Both the position numbers and the translations under genes were made by a program. Shown piece after piece: positions 12,494-24,000 of a stretch of DNA of 64,000 nt. The stretch's first letter is position 1, and every line of letters begins with the position of its first letter. Under the pieces are notes generated by a model, which searched no databases, was not told the origin of the DNA, and was given only the letters and a program-made list of their open reading frames with translations. Source of the DNA: Antedon mediterranea (Eukaryota; Echinodermata; Crinoidea; Comatulida; Antedonidae); NCBI RefSeq assembly GCF_964355755.1, contig NC_092677.1:4407001-4471000 (forward strand). Direction: 5' to 3'.

Positions 12494-12929
12494 TTTATAA
12501 GATGCAACCCGGGAAGAATTGTAATTTAACTCTTCCCTGATGCAACACAATTTCCCATTTTTGTGTATATATGGCCCAAGACTTAATTATATATTATGAC
12601 GAGTAAATTATAGTTTATACGCAACAAGCACGTTTTTGTTGTTGCGTCTAGGTAGATTTCAAGGTAGTAGGGAGGTTTCGCAACCTTACGAATACGATAA
12701 CGAAAACGGATACGTCATACATTTGTGAAACTTTTGAGCTGATCCCCATTTCATATTCGTAAAGCGTATTCGTGTTGACGAATATCACCAATCATATTCG
12801 TAACTACAAAACGAGTATAGTTTTTGATCTATTTTGCACATTTTGCATTTGAATCAGGAATGATTCATGTCAATTTGATAAATAGCACTTTTTAAAGTCC
12901 TCACTCGCTTTGATGTTACGCTAGGCCTA
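12494..12929. other. B-C intergenic, left part
   Basis: Duplicate of the DNA after A. It holds the 3' flank of B and the left half (from 12670) of the 494-bp MITE, which is interrupted at 12929 by the large transposon. CTA at 12927-12929 is the left target duplication. Confidence 0.7.
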
Positions 12930-13695
12930 TAGTGGAGTCTGTTAGGGATATTTTGGTTCACTTTTTTCCAAAAGCACCAAATTTGGTATACAGGTAACCC
13001 ACCCTATACTAATTCAATTTTTTATGGGCGCCAAGCGAAATGACCCCTTGGGTCACCTAATTTGCATAATTTAAAATGGCGGACAGTTTCGCTCAAACAC
13101 TCTATATCTCTGAAAATACTGGTCACAGAGAGTTGATTTTAAGTTCAAAATGTTCAGAACATAAACATTCCTATTTGCTCTAATTAAGTTATTTTTATAA
13201 AAATGACCGGAAGTACCATTTTTAACCTTTGACCCATTTTTTATGGCATTGCCATATCTCAATAACGAGTTGTCGTAGAGACTTTATTTTGGTGTCAAAT
13301 TGTTCAGAATATATATGTTACTATTTAGTTTAATGGAACATTTAATCAAAAAATGACCGGAAGTACGTAATTTTGCCTTTGACCTTTATGGTGTATATTA
13401 CAATTGCTAACTAAATCAATGTTAACATATTTCTCGATATCTCTAAAATTACTTGTCATAGAGAGTTGATTTAGGTTTCAAAATGTTCATAGCATAAACA
13501 TTTCTATTGGCTATAATGAAGGTTTTTTTCAAATAATGATCAGAAATATTACATTTGACCTTTGACCTGTTTTTCCAGACATTACCATATCTCATTATTA
13601 AGTTGAGTGGAAATTTCATTTTGGTGTCAAATTGTTCAGAAAGTGTATGTTTCTATTCACTCTAAAAAAAAATTTGATCAAAAAACTTAACCAGA
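12930..13695. repeat. left terminal inverted repeat of the Academ-like element
   Basis: About 766 bp matching the right end in inverted orientation with few differences. After a unique first 170 bp it consists of four degenerate units starting near 13104, 13254, 13435 and 13587. Each has an ATATCTC start, a CAAATTGTTCAGAA-like core, and most have a GACCGGAAGTA-like word. Confidence 0.8.
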
Positions 13696-13795
13696 AATAA
13701 TTCTTTTCACCTTGAAGTTCAAACATGAAATTTATAACCACCTCGGTAAAGATTCTATTCTATAAAAATAGAACACTACCTTGAGTTTCAACATT

Positions 13796-16700
13796 TTAGG
13801 CATTATGAGATTCATAATTACTACATCCACCTTCACACTTGCACAAACTTGTACATCTGACACCAGCACGAGAACATTTACACCTCCCAGCGCAAGTCTT
13901 GAGGCAGCCGCAGTGCATAAGTACAGCACATGCCACAGAAGCGTCAGTAAGTGTGGTCCACAGTGGCTTCCAGTTGTTTGAGTCATCTCTCTGCCAGCCC
14001 CACTCACCGAAGTCAGGGATGTTCTGATGAGCTATGATTGCTTGACTCCAATAAAAACTTGCTTGCAGTAACGCTCTCTTTACATGCTGGAATAATGCAG
14101 CTTGAGTTGGTGGTAGTTTTTCTAACGATTTTCTGCCAGTTATAAACATATGATGCCTAGCTTCATTAACCTTTGAAAAGCCACACCCTTTATTGTACAT
14201 AAGAACAATAAATCGTTCGATATCTCTCATGTGTTCGGATTCAATATCAAATGACAAAGGATGGTTGATGAGTTCTACAAGTGTCTTTGTTATAGTGGAT
14301 GTACTATTCCATGTTGACCAGGCAGTTTTCTTACCAATCCCAAGAAACTGTGAAGTTGTGTCGCATCCAGTTAGACTGTGAAAAAGCGGTAATGCAACAC
14401 ATCTTGTTGGCCCAAGATTTAAAAAGATGGTATGAACAGGAATATCACGATAATGCTTTCCTGTTCCAAAGCCAACCCAAAGTTCCTTGAATTTAAGGGT
14501 CTCAAAAAAGTGAATTGCCAGGATCACAACATCACTATCCACTGTACGAATATACGCTGTAAAATGACCTTCTTTTGCTGCATGTGACAGATGTAAGATA
14601 ATCCTGGTGTCTGCCTCAGAATGGTTACATGACTGAAGAGATGATACATCACACTCTCTATTTGAAAGAACGGCATCAAAGCGATTACTTATAAGAAGTT
14701 TCCCACACATGTCATTTTGAACTATTTGTTCACTGATGAAGGGGAACAATTCCTTCTTGTTTTCTTCATTCTTTAGAAATCCATTCCAGTCTTGTTTTGG
14801 AATTTTTGTGTTTCCATCACCAACTTTTGTTCGAGAACCATTTCCACGTCGCTGTTGCGTCAACAATTTAAGGTTGTTACATTCTGGGTAATTGTCCCAT
14901 ACTGCATCCATTCGTTGAGTATCTCTCTTTAATTGGGCCTTTAAGAATGGTATGATGTTGTACTTCACATACTCATTGAAAGTATTGACATTTGTGGGAC
15001 GTACCATATGGACTACTGCTGCCATATCAAGAACCACAACTGATGTTTTTATAACATCAGGAGGTTGGCAGATGGTAGATTTATCAAGACACTGAAGAAT
15101 GTCTGATTTCGTCCCAGACCTAAGTAATCCTTGGTCCGCCAAGCTTGGTGGCTCTCTAAGATTTTCAAATTTAAAAAATTCAGCCATGTCAACATCTGGA
15201 CGAGATTGGATGGACAGGAAAAGTTGCGTTACTAATGACATATTATGCTTTAGTATCCCCTTGTCATTATTGCCTTTTTTTTTCTTGATGTTTGGTCGAT
15301 TAGCAAAGGTTAAAATGTTATTACGTTTGATCGTATCGGTAACTGGTACTGTTGCCTTTTCTAGTCGTTCAGTAACATACGTGTTATAAAGAGATTGGCC
15401 AGTTTCACGTATTTTGGAGAGAGATCTGACAACTGCACTTTCCATGACACTGTGAGTATCAAGTGCATAGAGTTCGTGACTTGTTTCACAGAACGGATTG
15501 TTGAGCTCTTCCACCACCTTAACAAACGAAATTACATCATTTCGAAACATTACTTGAAAGCTGTGTCCTTCCACATGATGAGCATTGGAAACTGATGAAC
15601 TGATGTCTGTTTCGAACTCCTTAACAATCCGTGAACAGTCTGGTCCAGTCAACATAAACAGGGTAAGATTGTCAGGGTTCTCGTAAAGACCAACTGCTCC
15701 ACCATGTTCCTGAAGTCTTCTGTTTGACTGTTCATGAGATTGGTCCTTGGCAATGAGGCTAAACTTTTTTGCTGATTTTTGCACAACAAAGTTTCCCTTC
15801 ATAAACTCTGCATAAATGGCCGGGTGAGTATCTGGTAAAGTAACCATGTCACGTACATGAACTGGAAGCCAACGAGCATAGTTCACATGGTCAAGGACAT
15901 GGAACCAACCACAGAGTTCATCACAAGATTGAACATATAACTCAAAATTTCCCTCTCGAAGAGAACGTATAAAGCGGGCCATCATTAGTTCTAGATCCAT
16001 TATCATCGACCAAAATTGAAATTGAGGCACAGAATCTGAATTTCGACGATTCCACATTTCGAATGGCTCAGTTGGGCCCACTACAGCGGTGCTGTATTTT
16101 GTGTATGCAGTTTGTTTCAGAAGGTAAAGTGACATTAGTGTTACTTGATGCGCATACCTAGTACGTTTGATTTTATGTTCATTGAGCACAGATTCTGCAC
16201 GCCCAGATGTTAAAACTTCTGCCTGAGAAAGGACCGTTGCCCATCCTGAATCGCGGAGCAGCTTTCCTATCATAAGATGCATCTTGTCTTCAATGTGCAA
16301 TGCACCCATCATAGCAACCAACTTGCTTTCTCCTAAAGTATCAGGATATTGCCACTGAATTCGTTTTATGATCGCATACAGTGGCTGATCAGCACCAAGT
16401 ACAGATGTCTGACCCTGGTTTATAAACTTGGTACTTTTCATTGTCAATTCCATTGCGTGTTTCATTGAAGATGCACACGCAGCCTTATTTGGAAAGAGAG
16501 GGTATATACCGATCTCGGCAGGTGGTTTTACCGATTCTTCACTTGCCATCCTTGAATTATATCCCGACCAAGTGATAATATCAGAATTTGTAAGTGTTTC
16601 CTTCTTTAAAACACCCATGGTATGTGCCATCCAAACTTCATCTTTAACTTTAGCACCGTGTAAATTGTGTTGAGGTCTGCATCTTCTACTATCATCATAT

Positions 16701-18466
16701 AATGATGCAAATACATTTGCATTTGTGAGATGAATTGGAGTATGTATTACATAGTCATCTGGTAGTTGAGGTTTCTTTGTGTCTATTGGATTGATACATA
16801 TAGGTGGACGTTTCTTTCCTTGATTGTCATGAGAAAGATGGTTCGTAACACTGAGGGCATATCCATGAAACTCATCTTGTGAGAAGTTTCCTTGTGCTTT
16901 GCTATCTATATTATCTACATCGTGTGTGCTGAATACATTGAGACGAATGTTGGTAGGCAAAACTACCCCATCCTGAAAAAAAGTTAATGATTAATGTTTA
17001 AAAGCGGCCTAGTAATTACATTATACAGTATTGGATTTATTATACATTAAAAACATACATATAAAACATACATATAAAACACTGATAGAATTTACCTTAG
17101 CATGGCGAGCACAAACTGCACGTGCAATGTCTTTTTTCACTTCCATTATGCGACTATATGATACTGAAAGACCATGTGCATGATCAATATCGATCTGCTT
17201 TCTGTTTCTTCCTTGACCGTGTAGTTTAAGTCCGTGATATAAAGGAAAGGGCGTTTCTCTTTCCTTATTGTGTCGTATTTCAGCAACTTTGCATATGTGA
17301 TGCGTACCTTTGCTAGCATTAAATATTAATAACTGCGAAATATTGCGTGCAATCTTCTGCCTTTTATTTACATTTACTCCATCCTCGTTTCTTTGAAGAG
17401 GATCTGGGCCCTGAAGTACTATATTGAGAAAACTCATCAGCTCTTCACTTACAGCAACTGTTTGGCAATCAGAAGAGAAGGAGCCATTGAAGGGCGGCTG
17501 GTCCCGCAAACAAAGATTGTGCATTATTACAGCAGCCCTCATCAACGTTAAAGCATCTTCTTGACATAACTGTGACTTAAATGCTTTTTTAAGTTCCTCC
17601 ACTACTTTTGAATTATTAGATATGAAGATATCTTTTCTACCATATTTTTGTGTAGAGAATTCTTTCCATTCAGGAAGAAAGCTGAGAAGGTGGTCTTTAA
17701 ATCTGGTTGCATGTGGATCCTTTTTATTTCGACATGGGTGTCCATTATCACACATTAGCTTCTGATAAATTTCACGCAGCTCTGAAAGCTTAAATACTGT
17801 ACTTTTTGCATTTTCGATCATGGTTACAATTTGAGCACATATTATAGAATCAAATGGTAAAATTATTGCAGGTGAAACATCTTTCGATCGCTCAGTAGCC
17901 CGGGCAGAATCTCTTAATTGTGTATAACACTGACGATGGTAATAAAAATCAGCTGCATGGGCGTCAGAAGCTACAGTTAGTCTACCAAGTAACTGGACAT
18001 TTTTATTAATTTTTGCCCAACACTTTAGATTAACATCAACAGCATCTGTTTCCACCTTATGAAGGTTGGTTGGAGATTTCTCCTCGCAGATTACACAGCA
18101 TATTCCTACAGTCAAATAATCTGATGATCGAAGTTTCTTTGGACTACTATGTGTTGTAATACTAGCGTCATTGTTTAGCTTGCTACTTGCCCGCTTGACA
18201 CGTGAGCTGCTAACAAAGCTTCTGCACATTTTATGATACTTTGCTTTATGTATTTTTAAAGTTTCTGCAATACCTGACCCATCATCTAACTGACTAAGTG
18301 TCACATTGATACCAGCAGGAAATGTATTTGGGTTTATCTGACTTAAATTGTTTATATCTTTCTCTAGTGATAACATTCCATTTTCAGTCGGTGTTTGTAA
18401 AGGTTGTTTATTTTTTTGTTGACAAAGGCAACAGAGATCCCAATTCAAATTGTTGGTAGAAGACAT
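13796..18466 (-). CDS. putative transposase with FEN1/XPG-like nuclease motifs and Cys-rich tail (Academ-like)
   Basis: Two minus-strand exons, 18466-17096 (457 codons) and 16972-13796 (1058 codons plus stop), joined in phase 0 over a 123-bp intron (AAG/GTAAAT donor, TTTTTCAG acceptor): 1515 residues. Exon 1 starts with zinc-binding-like Cys/His pairs (LCCLCQQ, YHKMC, ICCVIC, YYHRQC). In exon 2 the acidic residues of the PIN/FEN fold occur in family order: LDMAAVVHM (about 15010-15035), AVWDNYP (about 14890), HSEADTRI (about 14605-14625), VDSDVVILA (about 14520-14545), then a helix-hairpin-helix-like LTGCDTTSQFLGIGKKTA (about 14320-14370). The C-terminus is a CXC-type cluster (CGCLKTCAGRCKC). 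No DDE/RNase H core was recognised. The protein should cut or process DNA during transposition. Role by association with the TIRs; fold by motif reading. Confidence 0.8.
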
Positions 18467-18899
18467 TATTAATATTTATTATCCTATAGTTAAGGTGTAA
18501 AAATCCTAGGAAAAAAAATACAAAGTTGTTATCAACATGATTTTAAGAAAGCAAAAATCGTGTATACTGCCTTTCGCCTAGGCTAGGCCCAAGCTAGGTG
18601 TTCTACCATCTATAGAAGTATACGCACCTAGGCCTTTGAGTTTGAAATATATTATTTGCAAAGTATAATTAATGTCTATCTACTAAAGATGAGTATTCTT
18701 TGTCTATACAATGTCTATCATTTGCATGTATTAATATGTACTCACAACTAAATAGGACAATCTATTTAACTTCATTCAGTGCAGTAACCATTGTAACTAT
18801 GCAAGTAGCCATCTTTGACATGTGCTCAAAAGTTTTAGATTATATGTTGATAGAGGGCGTAGTTCAGTCAAAATAATATAATTATGGCTTACCTGAGAG

Positions 18900-19679
18900 C
18901 TACTTCCGGCCATTTTTTGGCAAAATCTTTCATTATACAGAATAGAAACATACACTTTCTGAACAATTTGACACCAAAATGAAATTTCCACGGCAACGCA
19001 ATAATGAGATACGGTAATGTCAGGAAAAACAGGTCAAAGGTCAAATGTAATATTTCTGATCATTATTTGAAAAAAACCTTCATTATAACCAATAGAAATG
19101 TTTATGCTATGAACATTTTGAAACCTAAATCAACTCTCTATGACAAGTAATTTTAGAGATACAGAGAAATATGTTAACATTGATTCAGTTAGCAATTGTA
19201 ATATACACCATAAAGGTCAAAGGCAAAATTACGTACTTCCGGTCATTTTGTGATTAAATGTTCCATTAAACTAAATAGTAACATATATATTCTGAACAAT
19301 TTGACACCAAAATAAACTTTCTACGACAATTCATTATTGAGATATGGCAATGCCATAAAAAATGGGTCAAAGGTTAAAAATGGTACTTCCGGTCATGTTT
19401 ATAAAAAAAACTTAATTAGAGCAAATAGGAATGTTTATGTTCTGAACATTTTGAACTTAAAATCAACTCTCTGTGACCAGTATTTTCAGAGATATAGAGT
19501 GTTTGAGCGAAACTGTCCGCCATTTTAAATTATGCAAATTAGGTGACCCAAGGGGTCATTTCGCTTGGCGCCCATCAAAAATTGAATTAGTATAGGGTGG
19601 GCAACATGTATACCAAATTTGGTGCTTTTGGAAAAAAGTGAACAAAACACCCATATTTCATCCCTAACAGACGCCACTA
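18900..19679. repeat. right terminal inverted repeat of the Academ-like element
   Basis: Inverted copy of 12930-13695. Homology fades near 18900, just upstream of the transposase gene, so this TIR probably also holds the promoter of the minus-strand gene (inference). Confidence 0.8.
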
Positions 19680-19682
19680 CTA

Positions 19683-21041
19683 GGCAGCCGGCCAAGCACC
19701 TGCGCTTCGCTCAAATTTACCGCAGTCATATTTTGGACGCACCTCAATATTTCGTTGCCATGCGAAACAGATTTTTTTATGGCTTACGAAAACGAATACG
19801 TGTGCGTGACGTATCGTATTTCGTTATCGTATTCGTAAGATTGCGAAACCTCTCTAATGGCATCATATGTCCTGGTAAATGATCGGTGTTGGGCCTGTTG
19901 GTAACTATAAATAGAAGGTAGTCCATGTAGTATGTATAAACTAATTAAATGGAAACAGCCATAATTTTGTAAAACGGCGGCGTGTCGAGCAAAGCAAAGT
20001 ACTTTGATATTATATGATTGTAATTGATTGAGCTTGACAGTGATATGATTATTTAGAAAGATGCTATATACATAAATATTTTCCATTTCTTGGACTTGTA
20101 AATCTATTTATATGTCTATTCAAAATATAAAACACAAATAAATAAATAATAAATAAATAAATAATGCATGTTGTGAAATTATGTACACTTCTGTATAAGC
20201 CTAGATAAAGCTATTTATATGTCTATTCAAAATATAAAACACAAACAAATAAACTAATAAATAAATAATGCATGTTTTTGAAAGGTTTTAAAATAATGCA
20301 CAGTTGGATTTACATTTTAACCAGCTTACTGTTAGTGTGTGGTTATTTATTAGCTATGATTAATAGAATAAATAAAGATTGTAGCACGATATTCATTTAC
20401 ATAATTTACTCATTATGAATAAAAAAGGAAAACCTTCATAAAATTATATTATTTCCCATGCGCGGATTGACAAAACAATTGAGTAAATAAATAGTAGGCG
20501 TGGTTTCCACTATTACGCAAATGACCTACATACGCACAACGCAAGTAATAACAACAACTCATGTGATCTCTCGCTTGCGTGTATATGCGTTGCGTCCTAC
20601 TTTAGAAATCATTTTGACCTAAATATCAACGACTATGCACTGAGAAAAAAATATAACAAGTATTCGAACATCGACATTTAAATTACCTTGCAGTAAATTG
20701 AAAACATTATTACGTTAATTATTGTTAAAACCAGAATCGTCTTTTCATTTAGGTATTTTATTGTCAATCAAATAAAGAAAGTACATTTTTATAGGAAACA
20801 TATATGAATAATTACATATTGATAGCCAAATATAGGCTTTAGACTACTTAAATGGAAAAATCGATCGGATTTCGAATGAATATCGTCCTAATTAATGTTA
20901 CAATAACCGAAACACGCTCATTCTATCACCAACTAACACTGCATTGTCGTCGTGAGTAAACAATGTCGGACTCAGAAACTTATCCAAGATCAAGATTGAT
21001 GCAAGAATATTAGGAAACGATTTGATGTTGTCATTGCGAAC
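19683..21041. other. B-C intergenic, right part
   Basis: Right half of the split 494-bp MITE (to 19854), then DNA nearly identical to the A-B intergenic, including the AAATAAATAA runs. About 140 bp present before B (5048-5186) is absent before C at 20972. No coding sequence seen. Confidence 0.7.
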
Positions 21042-24000
21042 ATGGCTCAAGAAGAAGAGGAAACTGTACTTGGAATAAGTCGAAATTTCGGAGAAAACAC
21101 TTCTTCACATGGTATACCACGGATAGTAGCGTCAAAATCGTATTTTGGAAAGATCTTCTGGAGTTGTTTGTATGTTGCTTCTCTAGTGGCGTTCTCTTGG
21201 CAGGCCTATGTCCTCATCGATACATACTTCAAGTTTGAAGTTTCTATCAAAGTAAGTTAAGAACGTATCTATCATTTAATTTTACAAAGAAAATTTAAGA
21301 AAACAAGCTTACTGATGGCTACACAAATCATTCCAATCAAAGACTGTTTATATTTTTATAACTAATTTAGAAATCACATCCACACGGCCAATCGTAGACT
21401 TTTCGATGTTTGTCTGAAATAAAAGCTCAAGTAGTATACGTATGAAACGCCATATGTGCCAAAATATTAATCTTTTTACTAATAATTAAGTCAAAAGGCC
21501 TCGTTAAAAGTGATTAGGAATTAAATTGTAACTTTTGACTTACAGTATATCCATTTTTGTTTAAACTAATATAGCAATTAAGAGCCATTGTCTGTAAGAA
21601 TCAGAGAAATATCAAAAAGAGTGGCAGACTCAAAAAAATGGATTTCTTTCAAATTTTGCACATGGCTATATATGTGTTGAGAGAAATCAAATATGAAGTA
21701 TTTTTTATTTCACACGTATATTTCCATGGCAACGGCCAAATTTGTGTTTTTGACAAATTTTGTCCTTTTTTAAGGTTTTTTAAAATGGATATTGGTACTA
21801 CTTTGATGAACGATATTTTTGTGTTGTTCATTTAATTATAAAAAATAATTAGTGTATGCATAATAACAATGCATTGTGTACCTGTTTCACATTTTTTTAT
21901 TTTTTTTTATTTCATACTTTGGGAGATACCATTTATTTAAAAAGGGGTGTTTTTCACTTTTTTTAAATTGTTCAATGCAACTAAACTTTACTTCACCATA
22001 ACGCCCAAAGTGGTGTATTTTTTTAGCTGATTTATTACAAATAGGTAGTTCTAATGTTTAATAATTGATTTCTAAAATAAAATACTGGGGTAAATTTAAA
22101 ATCTACAAGCAGTGTTGCGAGAAACATAGGCATTTTTATAAAAAAAAAACATGGTATATTAGTAAAAACATTTTATTTTCTTTGATTATTTGATTTGAAA
22201 CTCATTGGTCAGAAAAATTCTTAATGTTTGATATAGTTCTAGTTGTGTTGTGAGAAAAAAAATTATTTTTTAATTATAGATTCTGTAATTCCCAGTTTTA
22301 ATGTCATTTTATAGGTTATATCCTCTGGAAATTTGAATAAATTATCAGATCGTTGTGAATTTTAATCTTTGCAACAGATTACTCCTCTCTTATTTTGAAG
22401 CTCCTCTTTCATTTGTTTACTTCTTTTATTTGCTAACCTAAGCAGATCCCACATGCCCATCCACCACCACTTTCGACTACCACCCCTCCCCCCACCCCGA
22501 CTATAACCACAAAAAGATAAACTGCAACACTTTGGTCGATCATCCACTATAGAGTGTCAAATGCATGCATTCAAGCACCACCCACACTGCCGCTACCATC
22601 GCCCCAAAGAATAGACGGATTCCAACTCCTCCATCCCACTCCATCCCACCCTCCCCTTTCTCCAAGCCACCACCCACCCCAAGTTAAAAATTGCAATGCA
22701 AAAGATAGGACATAAAGTTAAGTTTTTAGACCCTCGCCTTCAACCACCTAACTATTTAAAAGTCCTGGATCCACCACTTTCCCCTCCCCAAAATAGAACC
22801 AATCAAAAGTCAATGATATACTCAGGTATGTTAATTTCATTTCATTTAAGGTCAGCATGTAAAATATCACACTTTATTATTAAATATTGGTTTTAAATTC
22901 TATATTTTTTTTTAATGTGATGGTTGGATTCAGTATTAATTATTAATATTAATAATTATCTGATAATTATTTAATTTCTCTTAGTTATGCATAGCAACAG
23001 TTACTATGGTAACTAAAAATGAGATATTCTTTAGATTTTGCATATTTATCTCATACAAATTTAAATTTGTAGATTATTAGCAGGCATGCCTTATTTGCAT
23101 TTTCAAATTACCGTTTCACAAGGTCATATTTGTAAGCACTTTCTTCTGTGATTATTTTTATTCATGAAAACCCCATATTTTATTTACAGCGGCCACCTCC
23201 CTTAACGGACGCACTTTGAAAAGCCTGTTTGTTCTTCCTATCTAATTAGTGCATTTGGTGCTTACCGTAAGCAGCTGCGGGCACCTTTTTATACTAAAAA
23301 TGAGATTTTTTGTAAGCGGCCAATCGAAAAATGTGATACTTATTGCATGGACCTATGAATTAGAGGTGCATGTTTATTGTATTTCTTTATATATTAGCTT
23401 TATTTTGAAGAGGTTTTAAAAACATTACTGTGAAGAGATGAGAAAACTACACAGATTTTGACCGACCATTTTTCATATGATAAAAGTTTTTAAAATTTGT
23501 CTGAAAATGCTAAAAAATACTAAACCACCTGATTATAAATAATAATAGGCCTACAATTAGCTGGAAAATTGAGACGCTCGTTTCGTTAAGAATATCGTAT
23601 ATAGCTATAATAAGTGATTTTGGCCCTTTATCGGCAGAACCTCCCGTAAGGGGTCACCGCCCGTAAGCGGCCACTTTTCCAGGTCCCGAGGGTGGCCGCT
23701 TACGGGAGGTTCAACTGTATTTAAAAAAACAATTATCCTTAGTTACGCATAGAAACAGGTTCTAAGATAACATAAATAATACATTTTGACATAATGACCC
23801 AACAAATGACCCTTTCACAAGGTCACACATTTTCTGGGATTCAGTAGATAAGTAAATTTGGGAAAAGGTAGTAAAGCTATGTAATCAATTGTTTTTAGTC
23901 ATGAAACCCCATATTAAAAATATTGTACTTAGTTACGTATAGATGTCATTTGACCTCAATATGTAAAATTTTTTTTTTCATGAAACTCCATATTTAATTT

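Larger units (their letters stand above)
12930..19679 (-). mobile_element. 6750-bp Academ-like DNA transposon with long TIRs
   Basis: Starts TAGTGGAGTCTGTTAGGGA and ends with the reverse complement of TAGTGGCGTCTGTTAGGGA. CTA flanks both sides (12927-12929, 19680-19682). The empty site is visible after A near 3758-3768 as GCTAGGCCTAGGCAGC, so the 3-bp duplication is read directly. Inside is one two-exon minus-strand gene. From memory, Academ elements have 3-4 bp target duplications and an XPG-like nuclease region in the transposase; both fit. The superfamily name remains an inference, but the element's limits are firm. Ends, TIRs and gene all look intact, and the insertion postdates the local duplication, so it is young. 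Confidence 0.85.

Noticed and set aside
13071-13262. Minus-strand ORF and its mirror at 19337-19528.
   Set aside because: Both lie in the terminal inverted repeats, so the match between them is structural; no codon-level conservation is apparent.
19784-20086. Minus-strand ORF also present in part at 3944-4168.
   Set aside because: Its conservation is explained by the recent duplication; it overlaps the MITE end and AT-rich flank and resembles no protein I know.
22362-22547. Minus-strand Gly/Arg/Trp-rich ORF.
   Set aside because: Produced by a C-rich low-complexity tract within a non-coding element.
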